The position numbers were made by a program, and so were the translations under genes. A DNA stretch of 64,000 nt, taken from positions 186,001 to 250,000 of the forward strand of contig JAEPML010000003.1 of the NCBI GenBank assembly GCA_017643925.1, in the 5' to 3' direction. The notes below the pieces were generated by a model, which saw only the letters and a list, made by a program, of their open reading frames with translations, searched no databases and was not told the DNA's origin. Positions 1-8,298 of this stretch are shown in pieces (within the stretch, counting starts at the first letter, position 1; each line of letters opens with the position of its first letter). Origin of the DNA: Roseibium sp. Its GTDB lineage: Bacteria > Pseudomonadota > Alphaproteobacteria > Rhizobiales > Stappiaceae.

Positions 1-1517
1 ATCTGAAAACCTTCCACCTTGCCGTTGCCGACAGAAACCTGGGTCTTGTGAAAGACCGGGATCAAGGGCAGGTCTTCATTGATGATTTCCTGAATGCGGT
101 CGTAATGGCTCTTGCGCACTTCATCATCGAAGCTCTCGCGTCCCTTTACCAGGAGCTCATCCAGTTCCGGGTTGGAATAGCCGGAGAAATTGTAGCTGAC
201 ACCGCTTTCCACGAGTGTGCTCGGGAAATAGTTCGGGTCTCCCAGCGGAGCGGTTCCCCAGGCCTGCAGGTGCATGTCGATGTCACCGGCCTTCAGCGCC
301 TCGTTGTTGGCGTCATATTCCGCCATCGCGATTTCGGCGTTGATGCCGAGTTGCTGCAGCATGGCCTGCGTGATTTCCAGGGTCGGCCGCAGGGCTGCCC
401 GGCCTTCATAGGAGCGCAGCTTCAGAGAAATGTCTTCCCCGTCCAGCTCGCGAATGCCGTTGCCATTCGTATCCATGATACCGGCTTCGTCCAGAAGGGC
501 TGCTGCCTTGGCGGGATCATAGTCGAGGCTCAGACCGGTATTGGCCCAGGACGCCATTGTGCCGGGGAAAATGGCATTGGCCTTTTCACCCCCAACACCG
601 CTCAGCGATGCCTTGACGATCGTTTCCCGGTCCAGTCCCAGGGAGATCGCCTGGCGCAGGGCCTTGTTCGCCAGCGGACCATCTGCCGTGCGCACCTGGA
701 AGAAGAACAGGCGGGTTGTCGGTGCCGCAAAGAGTTGCCCCTTGCCTTCTTCCTTCAGCTTTGCAAAGTCCGGCTCCGGATAGTTGGTGACCAGATCCAC
801 ATCGCCGGCCTGAAGGGCAAGGGCTGCGACCGAAGGATCGGACAGCGCGTCCATCACGATATGATCCAGCTTCGGCTCACCACCCCAGTAGTCGGCGAAC
901 TTTCGGGTCTCGTAGCGCTTTTCGGTTTCAGCCGAGACGAAAATGTAAGGACCGGTTCCGATGAGCGGCAGCTCTTCGGTTCCTTCCTTCAGGACCGCAG
1001 CGGAGGGCTCGGTCAGCGACCACAGGAAGGCCGAACTCGGCTTCTTGGTCTTGAAGAGGAGGGTTTGATCGTCCTCGACAACAATCTCTTCGATGCCAAG
1101 CAGCCTGGAGAGGCGCGGATTGTGCCCCGGATGCCCTTCCACGTCGATTTTCTCGAAGGAAGCTTTCACATCAGCAGCAGTCATCACCGAGCCGTCGTGG
1201 AACTTGACGCCCGGACGCAGCTTCACCCGCCATTCTGTCGGCGAGACATTTTCAAAACTTTCAGCCAGGCGCGGCTGCATGGTCATGTCGTAGCCCAGGC
1301 CAATCAGGGTTTCGGAGACACCAGCCCGGTTGCTGAGCCAGCCGTTCTGACGGGCCCTTGGATCCGGCACGCTGCTTTTCGGTCCGAATGGGATCGCGAC
1401 ACGCAGCGTTTTTTCGCCTGCAAGTGCCGCTTCAGGCATCACGGCAAGGTTTGCGAACGCCATTGCGCCCAGGCCCATCATCACCGTGACGGCCGATTTC
1501 AGTTTGCGGTTCAACAA
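1..1517 (-). CDS. ABC transporter substrate-binding protein, family 5 (peptide/nickel type), 3' end outside window
   Basis: Periplasmic solute receptor of a dipeptide/oligopeptide/nickel-type ABC importer. About 505 residues are visible and the frame is still open at position 1, so the C-terminus lies outside the window. The start is a TTG at 1517, seven bases after GGAG; no in-frame ATG sits near it. Residues 1 to about 33 form a signal peptide ending in Ala-Leu-Ala. The mature part has family-5 features: a motif like YDMTMQPRLAESF near the N-terminus, KLRPGVKFHDGS, LIGTGPY, and a C-terminal region with LPLIPVFHK. It is divergent from the MFS gene. The permease and ATPase genes would be expected to the left. 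Family assignment is firm; the substrate is unknown. Confidence 0.88.
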   Translation of the reverse strand, partial: MLNRKLKSAVTVMMGLGAMAFANLAVMPEAALAGEKTLRVAIPFGPKSSVPDPRARQNGWLSNRAGVSETLIGLGYDMTMQPRLAESFENVSPTEWRVKLRPGVKFHDGSVMTAADVKASFEKIDVEGHPGHNPRLSRLLGIEEIVVEDDQTLLFKTKKPSSAFLWSLTEPSAAVLKEGTEELPLIGTGPYIFVSAETEKRYETRKFADYWGGEPKLDHIVMDALSDPSVAALALQAGDVDLVTNYPEPDFAKLKEEGKGQLFAAPTTRLFFFQVRTADGPLANKALRQAISLGLDRETIVKASLSGVGGEKANAIFPGTMASWANTGLSLDYDPAKAAALLDEAGIMDTNGNGIRELDGEDISLKLRSYEGRAALRPTLEITQAMLQQLGINAEIAMAEYDANNEALKAGDIDMHLQAWGTAPLGDPNYFPSTLVESGVSYNFSGYSNPELDELLVKGRESFDDEVRKSHYDRIQEIINEDLPLIPVFHKTQVSVGNGKVEGFQ

Positions 1518-1749
1518 GGATCTACTCCGGTGTGACTGAATGAACTTCGAAGTGAGCGATCAGCACTATCTGTTATGATATTACATTACAAGATGGGATT
1601 GATGTTTTTCACGATGGCATTCGCAAAGGCGTTCACGCTGACGCCAGCCCAGAAACACTTCGTTCTGGAAACAAATCGGCATGAATGCCAAGGTCGGTTT
1701 CTTTCGTGGGTGGTCAGTATCAAGCCGTGAACAAGCCGCAGGAACGCAA

Positions 1750-3117
1750 ATGACGATTGAGAACCAGAGACAATGGTGGCTGCTGGCAGCGATGAGCGGT
1801 GTGCTTGGTCTCATCGTGCTGGACGAAACCATTGTCACCGTGTCCCTGCCCTCCATCTCGAGGGAGCTGGGGCTCTCGGTCACTGCCGCACATTGGGTGG
1901 TCAACGCCTATCTGATCAGTTTCACCTGCACCGTGGCGATTGCCGGACGGTTCGGAGATCACTTCAGCAGGCGGATCTACTTCACTGCGGGCGCCGCACT
2001 GTTTGCCCTTGCCTCGGCATTGGCGGCGATTGCGAGTGACGGTGCAACCCTGATTGGTGCCCGCGCGCTGCAGGGTGTTGCGGCAGCCTTGATCTTTCCG
2101 ACAAGCATCGCGCTGATCACGACCGCCTTTGCGCCGGAAAAACGCGGAGTTGCCTTCGGCTACCAGACGACCGTCGGCGGTATTTTCATGTCGACCGGAC
2201 CGCTGATCGGCGGCCTGCTGACGGAAACCGTTTCCTGGCGCATGATATTCTGGATCGGTGTTCCCATCGTACTGGCGATTGTCGTATTGCTGTGGGCCAT
2301 CTGGTCACCTGCCTATGATGCAAAGCGCACCAAGGCTTCCGGATCAGGCGGGCATCTGGACATCGCCGGACCGGTGTTTCTGGTCGTGGCGCTGCTGGGT
2401 CTCGTGGTCTCGGTCATGCAGGGTCCGGATTGGGGATGGTTTTCGCCGATGACGCTTGGACTTTTCGGTCTTGGTGTTGCCATGCTGGCCTTGTTCCTGC
2501 GAACGGAAAGCACCCATGCCACTCCGCTTCTGGACCTGTCGCTGCTGACCATTCCCGAATTCCGCGGGGGCGTGATCATTTTTGCGATCTTCCAGTTCGA
2601 AAAGATCACCATGTTCGTCTTTGTTGCCCAGTATTTCCAGGAGGTCCTGAAAACGTCGCCGATCCTGTCCGGTGTCGCGGTTTCACTCGCCGTCCTGCCG
2701 ACGCTCCTGACCTCGGTACTGATCGGGAAAACGGTGGATCGCCTGGGTTCGCGAACGGTGCTCACGCGCGGCGTCATCCTCCATGGTTCGGCCATCCTGA
2801 TGTTCGCGCTGGCGACCCTTCAGCAGAGTTACCTGCTGGCCTTCCTGCCACTGGTTCTTTGGGGTGCCTCCATGCCGAGCATCGCCATTCCGACGCGGCG
2901 CGCCCAGATGAACATGATCCCGCCCCACAAACAGGCCCAGGCCAGCGGCATCAACCTGACCATCCAGATGTTCGGCGGCAGCCTGGGCCTCGCCGCCTGC
3001 AGCGCGCTCCTGAGCGAAACGCACAATTACCTGCTCCTGTTTGCGGTGATCGGTGCCGGGACGCTGCTGGCGGTGCCGGTGGCACTGCGTAACATTGAGG
3101 GACCAAAGGAGACCTGA
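1750..3117 (+). CDS. MFS drug-type exporter, DHA2 (EmrB/QacA) family
   Basis: Integral membrane proton-coupled exporter of 455 residues, fitting the 12-14 helix DHA2 family. Motif LDETIVTVSLPSI in the first helix is the family's D1-type signature, and GRFGDHFSRR in the loop after helix 2 is MFS motif A. The rest is a string of hydrophobic helices. I chose the ATG at 1750 (MTIENQRQWW) because AGGA lies six bases upstream and the hydrophobic helix begins directly after it; an upstream in-frame ATG at 1681 would add 23 polar residues. The gene is convergent with an HxlR regulator 45 bases downstream. The substrate cannot be told from sequence. Confidence 0.9.
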   Translation: MTIENQRQWWLLAAMSGVLGLIVLDETIVTVSLPSISRELGLSVTAAHWVVNAYLISFTCTVAIAGRFGDHFSRRIYFTAGAALFALASALAAIASDGATLIGARALQGVAAALIFPTSIALITTAFAPEKRGVAFGYQTTVGGIFMSTGPLIGGLLTETVSWRMIFWIGVPIVLAIVVLLWAIWSPAYDAKRTKASGSGGHLDIAGPVFLVVALLGLVVSVMQGPDWGWFSPMTLGLFGLGVAMLALFLRTESTHATPLLDLSLLTIPEFRGGVIIFAIFQFEKITMFVFVAQYFQEVLKTSPILSGVAVSLAVLPTLLTSVLIGKTVDRLGSRTVLTRGVILHGSAILMFALATLQQSYLLAFLPLVLWGASMPSIAIPTRRAQMNMIPPHKQAQASGINLTIQMFGGSLGLAACSALLSETHNYLLLFAVIGAGTLLAVPVALRNIEGPKET

Positions 3118-3162
3118 TGATCTGACGCAGAACCGTCAATCCAGACAGTATTGCCGGCAAAG

Positions 3163-3867
3163 TCACATCGGTCCCTTTCGTTCCAACTCGGTCGGGCGAG
3201 GAACGGGAGCTGCCGCAGACAAGGGAAACCAGTTCCGAAACGTTCTGCAAAGGGCCTCTTCTCCGGTAAGCAGAATTCGCTCCTCGGCGAGGGCCGTTGC
3301 CAAGCCAAGATCTCCCATCCAGACCGCGCTCAAGTCACGGGATGTGGCCGACAGAAAGACGTTCACATCCTTGCCCGGATCCTGGTAGCAAAGATCGACG
3401 TCCTCGTCGTTGCAAACCACCCACCACTGACTGAACTCCCCAAGGTCGGGGAAGAGGAAACAAAGCACGGTTTCCCCGCTCGGCAGCTCCTCCGGCTTGA
3501 GATTGCGCTGGATGTCGAACATCAGGAATGTGACGTCCAGATCGCCCTCATCCATGTTGTCCCGGGCCCAGCGCATGCCCCAAACGACCAGCGCTTCGAC
3601 CACAGCCGACAATTCCTTGCCTGCTGGTGTCAATCGGTACTCATGGCCACGTTGACCGTTTAACCGGCGCTTGAGAACCACGCCGTTTTCCTCAAGCTCG
3701 CCGAGCCTCTTGTTCAGGACAGTCGGGGAAATTCTTGGCAGGCCCTTCTGCAAGGTGGAAAACCGGCTGCTGCCCAGGAGAAGCTCCCGCACGATAAGGA
3801 GCGACCAGGAATCACCTAGTATTTCGGCAGATTTCGCGACTGGGCAGAATTGACCGTATTTGCGCAT
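3163..3867 (-). CDS. HxlR-family winged-helix transcriptional regulator with C-terminal extension
   Basis: 234-residue DNA-binding regulator. Residues 1 to about 105 are a classical HxlR/DUF24 winged helix: a Cys-Pro pair at residues 8-9, then GDSWSLLIVRELLLG, the recognition region SPTVLNKRLGELEENG, and a wing with YRLTPAGKEL. In YodB-like members the N-terminal Cys senses oxidants or electrophiles; whether this one does is inference. Residues about 105-220 form an extra domain of the kind often described as SCP2-like, which most short HxlR proteins lack. GGAGGTG precedes the ATG at 3867. It is divergent from a small membrane protein gene, with a perfect inverted repeat between them. Confidence 0.9.
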   Translation of the reverse strand: MRKYGQFCPVAKSAEILGDSWSLLIVRELLLGSSRFSTLQKGLPRISPTVLNKRLGELEENGVVLKRRLNGQRGHEYRLTPAGKELSAVVEALVVWGMRWARDNMDEGDLDVTFLMFDIQRNLKPEELPSGETVLCFLFPDLGEFSQWWVVCNDEDVDLCYQDPGKDVNVFLSATSRDLSAVWMGDLGLATALAEERILLTGEEALCRTFRNWFPLSAAAPVPRPTELERKGPM

Positions 3868-3905
3868 GAAGGCACCTCCGGGTCGACGATATGCATAATC
3901 ACCTT

Positions 3906-3924
3906 AACTACGCAACGCGTAGTT
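3906..3924. promoter_or_regulatory. Inverted repeat, probable HxlR operator
   Basis: AACTACGC and GCGTAGTT form perfect 8-base arms around a 3-base centre (AAC). The site lies 39 bases upstream of the HxlR start and 88 bases upstream of the membrane protein start at 4013. HxlR/DUF24 proteins bind palindromes containing TAC...GTA halves, and this one fits. Binding is inferred from position and symmetry only. Confidence 0.6.
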
Positions 3925-4012
3925 CGTTGCTATCTTCCGCGCAGTATCTGCCTGGCAAGCGGCAAGGCACTCTCCCGGCACACTTACAGATTGCCTGGTG
4001 AAGGAGCCTCTC

Positions 4013-4441
4013 ATGTCAAAATTCTTGAAAAATGTTCTGGAGATATTCGGCGTTGTCTATCTGCGCTTTCGCCCTCTGCCGCGCCTCTGGTGCGTCTGGC
4101 TGGTCGGCGTCAATGCGGCCTGCCTGTTTTTCATTGATCACATCGAGGCGCAGGTCGTGCTCGGCTTAACCGCTTTGGCAGTAGCCTTGCAGGCCGTGAT
4201 CTATGACAGGACCGGTTTCACGCGCATCCTCGGCAGCGTTCACATTCTCTGGATCCCTATGTTTGCCTGGATGGCGACACGGCTTGAAGCAATCCAGAGT
4301 GATCCTTCTCTGGCCATCTGGCTGACCATTCTTTTGGCCACGAACCTGACGTCACTTGTCATCGATGTCATCGACGCCGTCCGCTACCTGCGCGGAGAAC
4401 GTAGACCCCATTACAGCTGGGCAAGCCCGCCGCTGTCCTGA
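4013..4441 (+). CDS. Small integral membrane protein, unknown function
   Basis: 142 residues with roughly four hydrophobic stretches, at about residues 24-43, 46-64, 74-92 and 100-122, and a short basic C-terminal tail. I do not recognise the family. The start is the ATG at 4013, six bases after AAGGAG; a GTG 15 bases upstream is in frame but overlaps that ribosome-binding site. It is transcribed away from the HxlR gene across a palindromic operator candidate, so it is the likely target of that regulator. A long imperfect hairpin follows its stop. Confidence 0.75.
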   Translation: MSKFLKNVLEIFGVVYLRFRPLPRLWCVWLVGVNAACLFFIDHIEAQVVLGLTALAVALQAVIYDRTGFTRILGSVHILWIPMFAWMATRLEAIQSDPSLAIWLTILLATNLTSLVIDVIDAVRYLRGERRPHYSWASPPLS

Positions 4442-4460
4442 TGGTAAGTCCAAGTCTTCC

Positions 4461-4506
4461 GACAAGGCAAAGGAGGCGATTTCACAAGCGCCTCTTTGGT
4501 CTTGTC
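4461..4506. terminator. Long imperfect hairpin between convergent genes
   Basis: GACAAG pairs with CTTGTC on the outside, and CAAAGGAGGCG with CGCCTCTTTG on the inside (one bulged G), around a loop of about ten bases. It sits between the stops of the plus-strand membrane protein and the minus-strand YHS gene. There is no good U-tract on the plus strand and only TTTT before it on the other, so its role as a terminator is likely but not certain. Confidence 0.45.
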
Positions 4507-4590
4507 AAAACCGGGCCCGGTTCGTCAGTCACACATGCAAACCGTGAAAAACTACGGAAACAATAATTGGCCGACTGTAAACTGGCAGCC

Positions 4591-5028
4591 TCACTCCAGC
4601 GTCGGCCAGTTCTTTTCCGCCTTGGCAATATAGCCTGGTATATCCCGGCTCCAGGTGCGTTGCACGGATCGGGAATAGTTCACATAGAGCTTGCCCTGCA
4701 CCACCTTGTAGGCGAGCGGATCAACGCCGACCTTGTAACCGCGGGAAACACCGTAGGCGCAATAGCCATCATACTGCGGGGCGAAGCGCGCCGGGTTGGA
4801 CGCAAAGGCATCGCGGTTTTTTCCATTCGCGAACTGGTAGGTCAGGCCGTTATGATGCGCGGTGAACTCGGCCTTTCCTTTGGAGGGCCTGTTGTTCTGG
4901 AAGTAGCTCACCGGGTCGTATCCGGTCAGCGCCAGGGGGCTCTTTGCCAATGCAGGCGGCACGAAGGTCATCAACACGAACAGGCTCGCGACAAGAAGCG
5001 GCAGTTTAGAAAACACTCTCCAGTTCAT
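4591..5028 (-). CDS. Exported YHS-domain protein
   Basis: 145 residues with a cleavable signal peptide (about residues 1-28, ending PPALA) followed by a single YHS-like domain. The domain starts at LALTGYDPVSYF and contains YQFANGKNRDAFASNPARFAP and YCAYGVSRG, the usual signature of this family of small, probably metal-binding, periplasmic proteins. The exact ligand is unknown. I placed the start at the ATG at 5028 (MNWRVF) because AAGGAA lies seven bases upstream; an upstream ATG at 5097 would bury the signal peptide. It is a monocistronic minus-strand gene, divergent from the Tat-exported protein. Confidence 0.85.
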   Translation of the reverse strand: MNWRVFSKLPLLVASLFVLMTFVPPALAKSPLALTGYDPVSYFQNNRPSKGKAEFTAHHNGLTYQFANGKNRDAFASNPARFAPQYDGYCAYGVSRGYKVGVDPLAYKVVQGKLYVNYSRSVQRTWSRDIPGYIAKAEKNWPTLE

Positions 5029-5307
5029 CACCGAATTCCTTATAACGGGCCCCACCGTTTCGTTATGTCGCCAGCTCTTCTGACATGCAATCAACAATGA
5101 ATTGAAGCAGCTTGTTGGCTGAAACCGGAACCTTCCGTGCTGTTCAAAACGAGCACGGCGTTGCTGGAAGTGTACCTGTTCTCACGAAAGCGTGAGAGCC
5201 GTTTTCGGCTCACGCTGCCACCCCAACTCGGAAATCGCCACAAACGCCCTATAATCCGATATCGAAGATGTTCAGGCCAGGGCACAATTCCGATTGGAGA
5301 CCTCGAC

Positions 5308-5796
5308 ATGACCACCGATATCATCACGCGCCGCGCGCTTCTGGCTGCCGGAGGCGCCGCTCTTGTCACCACCTCTGCAGGCCTCGTTGTACCGGCGCAG
5401 GCAACGGGACTTGCGCCGACCAAATCAATGCGCGGCGGTTCCAACAACTACCGGCCGGGTGCGCCGATCGTCGACAGGATCGGCGGTGGCGGTTTCTGGA
5501 TGTCGGGAACTGTGCGCCGAGCCGGAGACGGCGCCCCCCTTGCCGGACAACGCATCCAGATATGGGCGCATACGACCGAAGGCCACGAGCGGGACCAGCG
5601 CAGCCATGGCGCCACGCTCACGGATGCCAATGGCGTGTTCCGGCTGGAGATGCCCCAGATCGTGCCGGCCTTCGGCCAGGCGCACGGGCATCTGGCCTAT
5701 GACAGCGGAGAATTCAAGACCGTGTTCCTGAGGCCGGTTATGGGAAGTTCGCGGGACACCAGCCTGGAAGCCCATTTCGTGCTTCAGCCCGCCTGA
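5308..5796 (+). CDS. Tat-exported intradiol-dioxygenase-like protein
   Basis: 162 residues. A twin-arginine signal peptide (TRRALLAAGGAAL, cleavage near PAQA) leads into a beta-sandwich resembling the catalytic domain of intradiol ring-cleavage dioxygenases. Matching parts are GDGAPLAGQRIQIWAH, TLTDANGVFRLEMP, and QAHGHLAY, which lines up with the family's HxH iron-ligand pair. The first tyrosine iron ligand expected after the WxxxxxG strand is not evident (GHERDQRSHG), so dioxygenase activity is doubtful. GGAG precedes the ATG by nine bases. The next gene starts five bases after the stop, so the two are probably cotranscribed. The fold match is fair; the function is open. Confidence 0.7.
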   Translation: MTTDIITRRALLAAGGAALVTTSAGLVVPAQATGLAPTKSMRGGSNNYRPGAPIVDRIGGGGFWMSGTVRRAGDGAPLAGQRIQIWAHTTEGHERDQRSHGATLTDANGVFRLEMPQIVPAFGQAHGHLAYDSGEFKTVFLRPVMGSSRDTSLEAHFVLQPA

Positions 5797-5801
5797 TCGC
5801 T

Positions 5802-6443
5802 TTGGCACAAAACTCGAAAACGCGCGTGCGTTCCGTTCTGATCTGGGCCACGCTCGGCATTGCGGTGCTGGTTCCGCTTTATGCCGCCGCGACCAGTCCT
5901 CTTCTTGCGTGGCGACAGCCGGTCTATATCGCGGCCGGCTTCGCCGGTATCCTTGCCCTGGCACTGTTGCTGGTCCAGCCGTTGCTGGCCGGAGGTTTCC
6001 TGCCGGGCCTGTCCGGCCTGAGGGGTCGGAAGGTTCACCGCTGGATCGGGGGCCTGCTCATTGGTGCAGTGATATTGCACGTCGCAGGTCTCTGGATCAC
6101 CAGCCCTCCGGACGTCATTGACGCGCTGACCTTCACATCCCCAACACCTTTCTCCGCTTTCGGTGTCGTTGCCATGTGGACGGTGTTTGCAGCCGGTCTG
6201 CTGGCCGCCTTGCGGAGACGCCTGAACCTCTCACTCAGAACCTGGCGCCTGGCACATACTGTCCTTGTTCTCGTGACCGTCGCAGGCACCGTCATTCACG
6301 CCTTGCTGATCGAGGGGAGCATGGAGACCGTGACCAAGGTGCTGTTTTGCGTCCTGGTGGTCCTGGCGACTTTGAAGACCGTTTGGGACCTGAAGGTCTG
6401 GTCTTCACCAAAACGCAGAAGCGCCAAACGGGCGGCGTCCTAA
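5802..6443 (+). CDS. Ferric-reductase-like heme-b transmembrane protein
   Basis: 213 residues, about six membrane helices. Histidines in KVHRWIGG, ILHVAGLW, LAHTVLVL and VIHALLI fall in consecutive helices as in the ferric_reduct/YedZ class, which bind two b hemes and move electrons across the inner membrane. There is no FAD or NAD domain attached. The start is TTG at 5802, five bases after the previous stop; translation coupling would explain the absence of a strong ribosome-binding site. Pairing with a Tat-exported partner suggests it passes electrons to a periplasmic acceptor. That partnership is inference. Confidence 0.75.
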   Translation: MAQNSKTRVRSVLIWATLGIAVLVPLYAAATSPLLAWRQPVYIAAGFAGILALALLLVQPLLAGGFLPGLSGLRGRKVHRWIGGLLIGAVILHVAGLWITSPPDVIDALTFTSPTPFSAFGVVAMWTVFAAGLLAALRRRLNLSLRTWRLAHTVLVLVTVAGTVIHALLIEGSMETVTKVLFCVLVVLATLKTVWDLKVWSSPKRRSAKRAAS

Positions 6444-6464
6444 AGCCTCTTCAAAAAGCCGCCT

Positions 6465-6935
6465 TCAGCGGTATTTTGCAGCCGAGATGAACTCACCGAA
6501 GGTCTCGCACCAGACCAGAACGGTTGTGTAGTTCTCGATATCGATGCCCTCCGGAACATCGACCAGGAAACCATCAAAGGTCTTCACGTCGCCAACCAGT
6601 GCGGACTGTTCCTTGAGCGGCAGGAACTCGTCTTCGTGCTCGACGAACTCACTGACCAGATAGACCTTGTAGTCAGGCCCGGGCGCAAGGCTGCCCTGAT
6701 GGGAAATCCGCGCCGGTGAAACACTGACCTTGCCTTCCCCCCAGTGAAGGAAGTCGCTGCCCCTCAGATCGCGGTTGAATTCCGCAGTATAAAGCGCCTC
6801 GTCCGCCTGCTGCTGGAGCATCTCGGCATCAGGTGATTTTGGCGCGATCAGGATCGGCAGGAAATAGACCCCGAGCGCAAACCCAACTGCCAGCATTGCA
6901 CCGTGGGAAACAAGAAGCGCGACGATACGGAGCAT
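6465..6935 (-). CDS. Membrane-anchored DM13-domain protein
   Basis: 156 residues: one N-terminal membrane helix (about residues 5-30), a short polar linker, then a DM13 domain from about residue 55. Its signature is visible as GEGKVSV, GPDYKVYLV, LVGDVKTFDGFLVDVP and the C-terminal VLVWCETFGEFISAAKY with a single conserved Cys. DM13 is a small DOMON-related domain proposed to take part in redox or hydroxylation reactions. GAGG lies eight bases upstream of the ATG. It is convergent with the ferric-reductase-like gene, ending 21 bases from it. Confidence 0.8.
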   Translation of the reverse strand: MLRIVALLVSHGAMLAVGFALGVYFLPILIAPKSPDAEMLQQQADEALYTAEFNRDLRGSDFLHWGEGKVSVSPARISHQGSLAPGPDYKVYLVSEFVEHEDEFLPLKEQSALVGDVKTFDGFLVDVPEGIDIENYTTVLVWCETFGEFISAAKYR

Positions 6936-7089
6936 GGAAACCTCTTCCGATTCGGGCCGCGAGTTCTCGCGCCCTCAGAGCGACAGATCGACCTTGTCTA
7001 GCAACGCCGGCATTACAGGGCAAGAAATCAACCGACTGTCCGCAATTGATCACTCGGAAACGGTCCGCATTTCGGACGGGTTTGCCAAA

Positions 7090-7923
7090 TCAGTACCAGA
7101 AACCTTCGCGTCGCCAGATGGTGAAGTTGCCGCGCACGGGCGGGTTCGGTGTCCCGCCTTCAATCCTGAACTCGCGACCGCCGTTGAGACCCTTGCCGTT
7201 GGTCTGTTTCAGCGTCACCCACCTGTTGGTCTGGGGGCCGCCGGTCGAACTCTGGCACATGTCGATATGGGCGCTCTTTTCATCCAGTTTCTGCCAGACC
7301 CAGTCAACGAGCGCGACATGGCCGTTCCAGACCATGAAGTCGAGTGGTTTGACCTCATCGATGTCGTCGATGTTGATCTTGGCCACCTGCTCGGGATACC
7401 GCTTTGGCGAGACCCCGTAATACTTGTCCCATTCGCCGACATAGATCAGGAAATTCGCAACAAAACCGATGCAATCCATGCCAAAGAACCGGTCCTGAAC
7501 CATGGCCTGCAAAGCCGCCTGGTCCGACATCTTGTCGAAATAGAGCTTCTTGATCTTGCCCTTTTCCTCAAGGTTCTTGGAGCCATCCTTCTTGGCCCGG
7601 CCGCACACCTCGACCTTGTATTTGTCGAGAAGCTCCTTGTTCTTCAACATGAAGTTCCAGATCTTCACAAAGGTCTTGTCGTTGCCCTGGCCTTTCAGGG
7701 CAAGGTCGATGGCCTTGCCGCCGACCTGCTGGTTCAGGTTGATACCGGTGGCGTCCTTGATCCAGCGAAAATTCTTGTAGAAGCTGTGCGCGCTGTCATT
7801 GCCGCCATTGCCGCGGTCCTTGCACAGGTATTGGGTGAGACGCACCGGTCCCGCACTGGTCTGTAGACCCGGACTGGTGAGATGGTTCACGTAGTGATAC
7901 GGCAGGAAAAAGGACTCGGCCAC
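7090..7923 (-). CDS. Putative NlpC/P60- or CHAP-like cysteine amidase, not assigned to a named family
   Basis: 277 residues, soluble, no signal peptide. A motif MDCIGFVANFL (about residues 149-159) matches the catalytic Cys region of papain-fold NlpC/P60 and CHAP enzymes (D-C-x-G-F). About 45 residues later PLDFMVWNGHVALVD supplies the expected D-x-x-x-W...GHVA(L/I)V catalytic-His strand. A polar or acidic third residue is not obvious. The first 140 residues are not recognised. The start is GTG at 7923, preceded at seven bases by AAGGAG. It stands alone just downstream of the RTX cassette and in the same direction, but a strong terminator separates them. The enzyme assignment rests on motif geometry and should be treated as probable. 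Confidence 0.6.
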   Translation of the reverse strand: MAESFFLPYHYVNHLTSPGLQTSAGPVRLTQYLCKDRGNGGNDSAHSFYKNFRWIKDATGINLNQQVGGKAIDLALKGQGNDKTFVKIWNFMLKNKELLDKYKVEVCGRAKKDGSKNLEEKGKIKKLYFDKMSDQAALQAMVQDRFFGMDCIGFVANFLIYVGEWDKYYGVSPKRYPEQVAKINIDDIDEVKPLDFMVWNGHVALVDWVWQKLDEKSAHIDMCQSSTGGPQTNRWVTLKQTNGKGLNGGREFRIEGGTPNPPVRGNFTIWRREGFWY

Positions 7924-8298
7924 GGTTACACTCCTTGAATCGGCTTTCCGTCAAATGCCCTGTTCCATTGCCTCCACGTTCTTATCCGTGCTTTCCGATC
8001 CCGCATTTGCGATCGGCCCCGCGCGCTTGTCTATTAGATGTGCCTGCCCGGCTTGCCGTTCAACTTTTCAATTGCCTCAAGTGTATCGAATGTAACATGC
8101 ACATAACCCGAGCCTCGCCGATGCATCAGACGCGCACGATAGCGACCGGGTACTGATCTGATGGCATGGCAGCACGGAAATGCCAGGATCCTATGCCGCA
8201 CACGGGCAACCGGGTTTCGTAGGCGTTTTAGCCAAAACAAAAAAAGGCAGGGTGCCCGGAGGCACCCTGCCCATTGCTCAACCCATTTTGCACGGTGA
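7924..8298. other. Intergenic region between RTX gene and amidase-like gene
   Basis: 375 bases without a supported gene. It holds the strong minus-strand terminator of the RTX gene at its right end. The remaining 300 or so bases are the upstream region of the amidase-like gene. A short inverted repeat, CCGATC...GATCGG near 7995-8016, is the only other structure I see. No promoter was confidently placed. Confidence 0.5.
8232..8271 (-). terminator. Rho-independent terminator of the RTX gene
   Basis: On the minus strand a perfect 11-base stem (GGCAGGGTGCC with GGCACCCTGCC, 8246-8271, 4-base loop) is followed by seven U, G, then four U. It lies 28 bases past the RTX stop codon. This is the strongest intrinsic terminator in the left half of the window. 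Confidence 0.92.

Noticed and set aside
48..1535. 495-codon plus-strand open frame at the left edge
   Set aside because: Antisense to the substrate-binding protein; the minus strand has clear family-5 motifs, a signal peptide and a ribosome-binding site.
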